From the NCBI RefSeq assembly GCF_002917925.1, contig NZ_PPFE01000015.1:1-64000 (forward strand): DNA of 64,000 nt. Reading direction: 5' to 3'. Position numbers and translations under genes: made by a program. The first letter of the stretch is position 1; each line of letters opens with the position of its first letter. The notes below the pieces were generated by a model. That model worked only from the letters and a program-made list of their open reading frames with translations. It was not told the origin of the DNA and ran no database searches. Below are positions 60,327-64,000 of this stretch, piece after piece. The DNA comes from Roseovarius confluentis (GTDB lineage Bacteria; Pseudomonadota; Alphaproteobacteria; Rhodobacterales; Rhodobacteraceae).

Positions 60327-61763
60327 TTGGATACCGATATCGGTGCACTGACGGTGATCTTCACCGAGTTCTATTATTGGGTGACCGTGCCACTCATGTT
60401 CCTGATCCACGTGGGCTTCTGTATGTACGAGGTCGGCGCCAGCCGCCACAAGAACCACATGCATACCGTTATGAAGAACACCATGCTCATGCCGCTGGTG
60501 ACCATCACCTTCTTCTTCTTCGGATGGTGGATCTACTTCGCCTTCCCCAACGGTCCCGGCATCACCGGCGGCATCACGCAATCCGACAATGCCGTGCCAT
60601 GGTCCGAACTGATGGGCACCCACCTGGGCGGCCCCGGACCGGCGCTCGAAAGCGCGCAGGGCTACGGCGCCGAACTGGGCAACGGCTTCTGGAACCGCCT
60701 GAACGGTGTGTTCTGGGCGGCTTTCCTGCTGTTCAGCTGGACCGCGGCCTCGATCGTATCGGGCGCCACAATCGAACGCATCCGGCCCACCGCCTTCTGG
60801 ATTTTGGCCGTGGTCATCGGCTCGGGCACATGGATCATCGACGCGGCCTGGGGCTGGCACCCCGACGGCTGGATGGTCACCCAGCTGGGCTATCACGATG
60901 CCTATGCCTCGGGCGTGATCCACGCCATTGCGGGTGGCTTTGCCCTCGGCGTGATCGTCGTGCTGGGACCGCGGATCGGCAAGTTCGCTCCCGACGGAAC
61001 ACCGCGCAACATCAACCCGCACAACAAGTGGCTGGTGACGATCGGGCTCTTCCTGATCTATTGCGGCTTCTGGGGCTTCTACGTGGCCTGCAACGTGCCG
61101 ATCATCGACCATGGCACGCTGGGCGGTGCCGAAGGCGTGGTGAACTTCACGGCCACGACGATCTATCTCACCCCCACAACCCTGTCGGCCATCGTGTTCA
61201 ACTTCCTGATGTCGCTGTCGGGCGGCCTGCTGGCAGGCTACGTGGTGTCCAAGGGCGAGGCGTTCTGGACATACTCGGCGGGCCTTGCCGGCGTTATTAC
61301 CGCTTCCGCGGGCAACGACCTCTACCACCCGATCCAGGCGATGCTGATCGGCGCCGTGGGGGCGGCCTGCGCGTACAAACTTCACTTCTGGGTCGAGCGC
61401 CGCTTCAAGATCGACGATCCGGTGGGCGCGGTGGCCGTGCACGGCTATGCGGGCTTCATCGGCCTGGTGATCTGCGGCTTCATGCTCTGGGGCCATCCGG
61501 CGACGGCGGCCTATCATGAAACCGTCGCGGTCATCACGCCCTGGGGTCAGTTCGCAGGTGCGATCATCATGTTCGGCGTGCTGGGCTTTCTGCCCGCTTT
61601 CATCGTGTCCAAGATCCTGATGGGCATGGGCATGTTGCGCGTCCCGCCCGCGGTCGAACTCGTCGGGCTCGACATGTCCGAGGAGATCGCCGAGGAAATG
61701 GACGCCATAGAGGTGTCCGAAGCCGACATCGCCGAGGCCAAGCGCCTTGGCCTGCTGACTTGA
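60327..61763 (+). CDS. amt: ammonium transporter (Amt/MEP family, divergent)
   Basis: About 478 residues, 11 probable helices. Pore features: Asp in 'YHDAYASGVIHAIAGG' (as AmtB Asp160) with twin histidines 'VIH' and 'AVHGYAGF'. The start is TTG at 60327, with 'GGGAGGACAGTAAA' before it; the codons before it do not look protein-like. The extracellular part 'GITQSDNAVPWSEL' and a long C-terminal 'MSEEIAEEMDAIEVSEADI' tail differ from classical AmtB, and no glnK gene follows; a small membrane protein does instead. Confidence 0.85.
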   Translation: MDTDIGALTVIFTEFYYWVTVPLMFLIHVGFCMYEVGASRHKNHMHTVMKNTMLMPLVTITFFFFGWWIYFAFPNGPGITGGITQSDNAVPWSELMGTHLGGPGPALESAQGYGAELGNGFWNRLNGVFWAAFLLFSWTAASIVSGATIERIRPTAFWILAVVIGSGTWIIDAAWGWHPDGWMVTQLGYHDAYASGVIHAIAGGFALGVIVVLGPRIGKFAPDGTPRNINPHNKWLVTIGLFLIYCGFWGFYVACNVPIIDHGTLGGAEGVVNFTATTIYLTPTTLSAIVFNFLMSLSGGLLAGYVVSKGEAFWTYSAGLAGVITASAGNDLYHPIQAMLIGAVGAACAYKLHFWVERRFKIDDPVGAVAVHGYAGFIGLVICGFMLWGHPATAAYHETVAVITPWGQFAGAIIMFGVLGFLPAFIVSKILMGMGMLRVPPAVELVGLDMSEEIAEEMDAIEVSEADIAEAKRLGLLT

Positions 61764-61776
61764 GGAGGGTCACGAA

Positions 61777-62007
61777 ATGTCAACGACAGCTGTAGAAACC
61801 TGGGCAGGCGCCGACCTGTCCCAGATCGGCCCGATCTATCCCATGGTCGGCACCGAGATGATACTCGTGATCGTCGGCCTCCTGTTCTGGTTGGCGTTCC
61901 ACGTCCTGCAAGCCAGGATCGAACGCCGTGAACTCGACGCCGACGAGGCGGCGGCCCACAGTCAAGAACGCATAGCGCGGGTATTCGAGGACGAGGCGCG
62001 GGAGTAA
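61777..62007 (+). CDS. small membrane protein coupled to amt
   Basis: A 76-residue protein with one membrane helix (about residues 27-45, 'MILVIVGLLFWLAFHVL') and an acidic/basic cytoplasmic helix behind it ('QARIERRELDADEAAAHSQE'). 'TGAGGAGGGTCACGAA' precedes the ATG at 61777, 13 bp after amt. It has no recognised family; its location suggests an Amt partner or regulator. Confidence 0.75.
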   Translation: MSTTAVETWAGADLSQIGPIYPMVGTEMILVIVGLLFWLAFHVLQARIERRELDADEAAAHSQERIARVFEDEARE

Positions 62008-62026
62008 GACCTCTTCCGCGCGCCTT

Positions 62027-62060
62027 GAACGCCGGTCTTCGGGCCGGCGTTCTTTGTTTC
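62027..62060 (+). terminator. rho-independent terminator of the amt unit
   Basis: GAACGCCGG (62027-62035), loop of 8, CCGGCGTTC (62044-62052), then TTTGTTT. A 9-bp perfect stem, 19 bp after the small membrane protein stop. Confidence 0.9.
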
Positions 62061-62132
62061 ACGCCTCGGGGAATACCGGCCTTGCATCTGCCGCTATGGA
62101 CACGCCTGCGGCCCTCTGCCACTGATCGCGCC

Positions 62133-63035
62133 ATGACCGTCCAGACCCCCATGCCCGAAGACGTCCAGAACCGCTCGATCGGGCTTGCCGCGGCCCTGGG
62201 CCTGCTGGTGATCTGGTCGGGTTTCATCGTTTTTTCCCGCGCGGGCGTGCAGACGGCGCTGACCCCCGGCGACATCACCGCGCTGCGGTTCATGGTGACG
62301 GGGGTCCTGTTGGCGCCCTTCGCCTGGGCGTGGTGGCCCCGGCACCTCGGCCCGGTTCCAATCGTGCTGATCGTGCTCTGCGGGTCGGGGGCCCTTTACG
62401 CAATGCTGGTCTACATGGGCCTGCGCTACACGTCGGCGGCCTATGCCGGGGTTTTCACCAATGGGGCGCTGCCCTTCTTCACCGTGCTGCTGGTGACCGC
62501 CTTCACCGGCACCCTGCCCAACCGCCTGCAAATCGTCAGCCTGGTGATCGTGACCGTGGGCGCCGTGCTGGTCGCCGTCACAGGCCTGCGGTCCACCGGC
62601 GAGGGCGCGGCGCTCGGCATCGTGTTCTTCCTGACCGCCGCGGCGATCCAGTCGATCTATATCTTCGGCGTGCGCCGCTGGCGGCTCACCCCGCGACAGG
62701 CACTGGTGACGATCAACATTCCGAACGCCTTGGTCTTCCTGCCACTTTGGTACTTCTTCCTGCCCTCGGGTTTGGCGCAGGCCGAGACCGGCACGATCCT
62801 CTTCCAGGCCGCCTACCAGGGGCTTGGCCCCGGCCTCCTGGCCATGGTGTGCTTTGCGCTGGCAGCCAATCACCTTGGCCCCACGCACACCGCGGGCTTT
62901 TCCGCCGCAGTTCCGGCCTCGGCGGCCTTGCTGGCCATTCCGGTCCTGTCGGAAATCCCAGGCCCGCTGGAATGGACCGGCATCGCGCTGGTGACCATCG
63001 GCCTCCTGATGCTGGTGCGCGCCCGCGACACCTGA
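62133..63035 (+). CDS. EamA/DMT-type transporter
   Basis: A 300-residue membrane protein with ten helices in two EamA repeats: 'SRAGVQTALTPGDITALRFMVTGVLLAPF' region in the first, and 'GFSAAVPASAALLAIPVLSEIP' near the end of the second. Exports small metabolites; substrate unknown. ATG at 62133 is chosen because the upstream frame to 62025 contains the terminator of the previous unit. Confidence 0.88.
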   Translation: MTVQTPMPEDVQNRSIGLAAALGLLVIWSGFIVFSRAGVQTALTPGDITALRFMVTGVLLAPFAWAWWPRHLGPVPIVLIVLCGSGALYAMLVYMGLRYTSAAYAGVFTNGALPFFTVLLVTAFTGTLPNRLQIVSLVIVTVGAVLVAVTGLRSTGEGAALGIVFFLTAAAIQSIYIFGVRRWRLTPRQALVTINIPNALVFLPLWYFFLPSGLAQAETGTILFQAAYQGLGPGLLAMVCFALAANHLGPTHTAGFSAAVPASAALLAIPVLSEIPGPLEWTGIALVTIGLLMLVRARDT

Positions 63036-63059
63036 GTCGCGCAGCGCAGCCCCACCGTG

Positions 63060-63410
63060 TCAGGGACAGCCGAACGGTACGAAGGTGCTCGCCATTCCCT
63101 CGTTCATCGTCATCTTCAGAAGCGTCTCGGCCAACCGCCATTCCTCGTCGGTCATCGGACAGATTTCGGCCTTTGCGGTACAGCCTTCGTCGATGAAAAC
63201 CTGGTTCTCGGTCAGGAACTCCATCCGCAGCCCCTCTGACCCTTGCAAGCTGATCGCATCACGCACCGACACTTCGTAAAGGCTGCACTTCCGGGCCGTC
63301 CATCCACCGTCTTCCTGGTCCGTGGCCGCCGCCGCTCCTGTGCCGGCCACACCGATCGCGGCGGCCATTACCGTGACCGCACGACCAAGGGGCATCCCTC
63401 TGCTTTTCAT
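63060..63410 (-). CDS. secreted four-cysteine hypothetical protein
   Basis: A 116-residue protein with a signal peptide (cleavage about 'GAAAATD', residue 29) and four cysteines at 42, 77, 84 and 115, likely two disulfides in the periplasm. I do not recognise the family. ATG at 63410; its own transcript, convergent with the DMT gene. Confidence 0.75.
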   Translation of the reverse strand: MKSRGMPLGRAVTVMAAAIGVAGTGAAAATDQEDGGWTARKCSLYEVSVRDAISLQGSEGLRMEFLTENQVFIDEGCTAKAEICPMTDEEWRLAETLLKMTMNEGMASTFVPFGCP

Positions 63411-63486
63411 CGATATTCTGCCCTGCCCACTTTTGCGGAAAGGCTACGCCTCCGGATCGAGTGAGGCTACTAGCGTATAGCTTGTA

Positions 63487-63502
63487 CGGCGGAATTCCGC
63501 CG
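63487..63502. repeat. 16-bp perfect palindrome
   Basis: CGGCGGAATTCCGCCG lies between the FAD oxidase and the secreted protein genes, both minus-strand. It could be a terminator hairpin without T tract or a binding site. Confidence 0.5.
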
Positions 63503-63526
63503 ACGCCCAGGGCAGGTGCCGGGTCC

Positions 63527-64000
63527 CTACCCACGCCGTGCCTGCCATGCCTCCACCCGGTCGACCCAGTAGCGATAAACCACATCCGCCGCCTTCAGGA
63601 AATGCGGCTTGTCGAACAGGTGCAGCATATGCCGCGGCAGGTGCGTTTTCGCATAGGCCGTCTCGGACCGCGCGTCGCCTACCGCCAGCCATCCCGCCTT
63701 GGCCCCCAGGTAAGGCGCCATCACCGTGCCCGACCCGCTGAAGCCCATGGCGAAACTGATGCCGTCGCGCGCTCCCACATGCGGCATCTGCGCGAAACTG
63801 AACCCGGTATAGCCGCTCCAGACATGGCTCAGTTTGGCCTCGGCCAGTTCCGGCCAGACCTCCACCATCGTCTGCCTCTGCCGCTCCGCCGCGACCGCCA
63901 GCGGCACGTCCCGCATCGCGGCTCGTCCGCCGAACAGGATTCGCTTGCCGTCCGGCGAAATGCGGAAGTAACTGTGCCGCGCCCGCGTCTCGACCATCAT
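63527..64000 (-). CDS. FAD-dependent oxidoreductase, DAO family (C-terminal part, cut by window edge)
   Basis: At least 157 residues of the end of a DAO-type flavoprotein similar to gamma-glutamylputrescine oxidase: 'YFRISPDGKRILFGGRAAM', 'SHVWSGYTGFSFAQMPHVG' and 'AMGFSGSGTVMAPYLGAKAG' are the typical C-terminal FAD-binding blocks. The apparent start at 64000 is only the window edge; the N-terminal Rossmann part lies beyond. Confidence 0.85.
   Translation of the reverse strand: MMVETRARHSYFRISPDGKRILFGGRAAMRDVPLAVAAERQRQTMVEVWPELAEAKLSHVWSGYTGFSFAQMPHVGARDGISFAMGFSGSGTVMAPYLGAKAGWLAVGDARSETAYAKTHLPRHMLHLFDKPHFLKAADVVYRYWVDRVEAWQARRG

Noticed and set aside
1..64000. tRNA, rRNA, insertion sequence or prophage genes
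   Set aside because: No clover-leaf, rRNA-like segment, transposase or integrase motif was noticed in any intergenic region or frame.

Overview
The window is GC-rich, gene-dense chromosomal DNA, almost certainly from a Roseobacter-group alphaproteobacterium (Rhodobacterales). This is judged from gene content, not a marker gene: no rRNA, tRNA, CRISPR array or complete mobile element was seen. Supporting traits are two tripartite tricarboxylate transporters, a TakP-like TRAP transporter, a hmu haem cluster with hemP and an Irr-type iron box, an alphaproteobacterial GTP cyclohydrolase II with a long N-terminal extension, and D-tartrate dehydratase.

Layout. 1-4100 (minus): end of a GntR regulator, then an operon of a membrane di-iron fatty-acid/sterol hydroxylase, two small membrane proteins, a DUF6166 protein, a zinc alcohol dehydrogenase and an alpha/beta hydrolase. 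4.7-11.8 kb: LacI regulator divergent from tctABC, sauS and sauT, a probable sulfoacetate uptake and activation operon. 12.2-20.1 kb: comDE-tctCAB-tarD (minus), a divergent LysR regulator and a GlcD-type FAD dehydrogenase. Together they look like 2-hydroxyacid/sulfonate catabolism meeting the previous operon at sulfoacetaldehyde. 20.2-29.6 kb: haem uptake and iron handling (hmuR, hmuSTUV, ChaN-like, IsdG-type haem oxygenase, VOC protein, hemP, DUF1289, an unknown protein, Irr-boxed dps). 29.7-32.9 kb: TRAP transporter. 33.1-40.4 kb: complete five-step histidine utilisation locus with its HutC regulator and an operator-like site. 40.4-43.7 kb: zinc uptake (znuA / zur-znuCB) with two Zur-like boxes between them.

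43.7-53.0 kb (minus) is the most unusual part. A run of about ten genes, many overlapping by 4 bp, combines pterin/flavin-precursor chemistry (GTP cyclohydrolase II, a RibD-type reductase without deaminase, a PTPS/QueD homologue lacking key residues, a methyltransferase and a BchC-like dehydrogenase) with envelope-lipid functions (CDP-alcohol phosphatidyltransferase, membrane sulfatase-family protein, UPF0104-type membrane protein, glycosyltransferase, EEP-family hydrolase). It is the best candidate here for an undescribed biosynthetic system.

53.0-64.0 kb: YceI protein, two tandem sulfotransferases, a TTG-started porin, a CMD-family protein, an ADP-ribosylglycohydrolase overlapping an FrhB-type iron-sulfur flavoprotein, a cupin, a divergent Amt with a small membrane partner, a DMT exporter, a secreted four-cysteine protein and the C-terminal part of an FAD amine oxidase. 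Most transcription units are compact, with 1-17 bp stop/start overlaps, and TTG or GTG starts are frequent.
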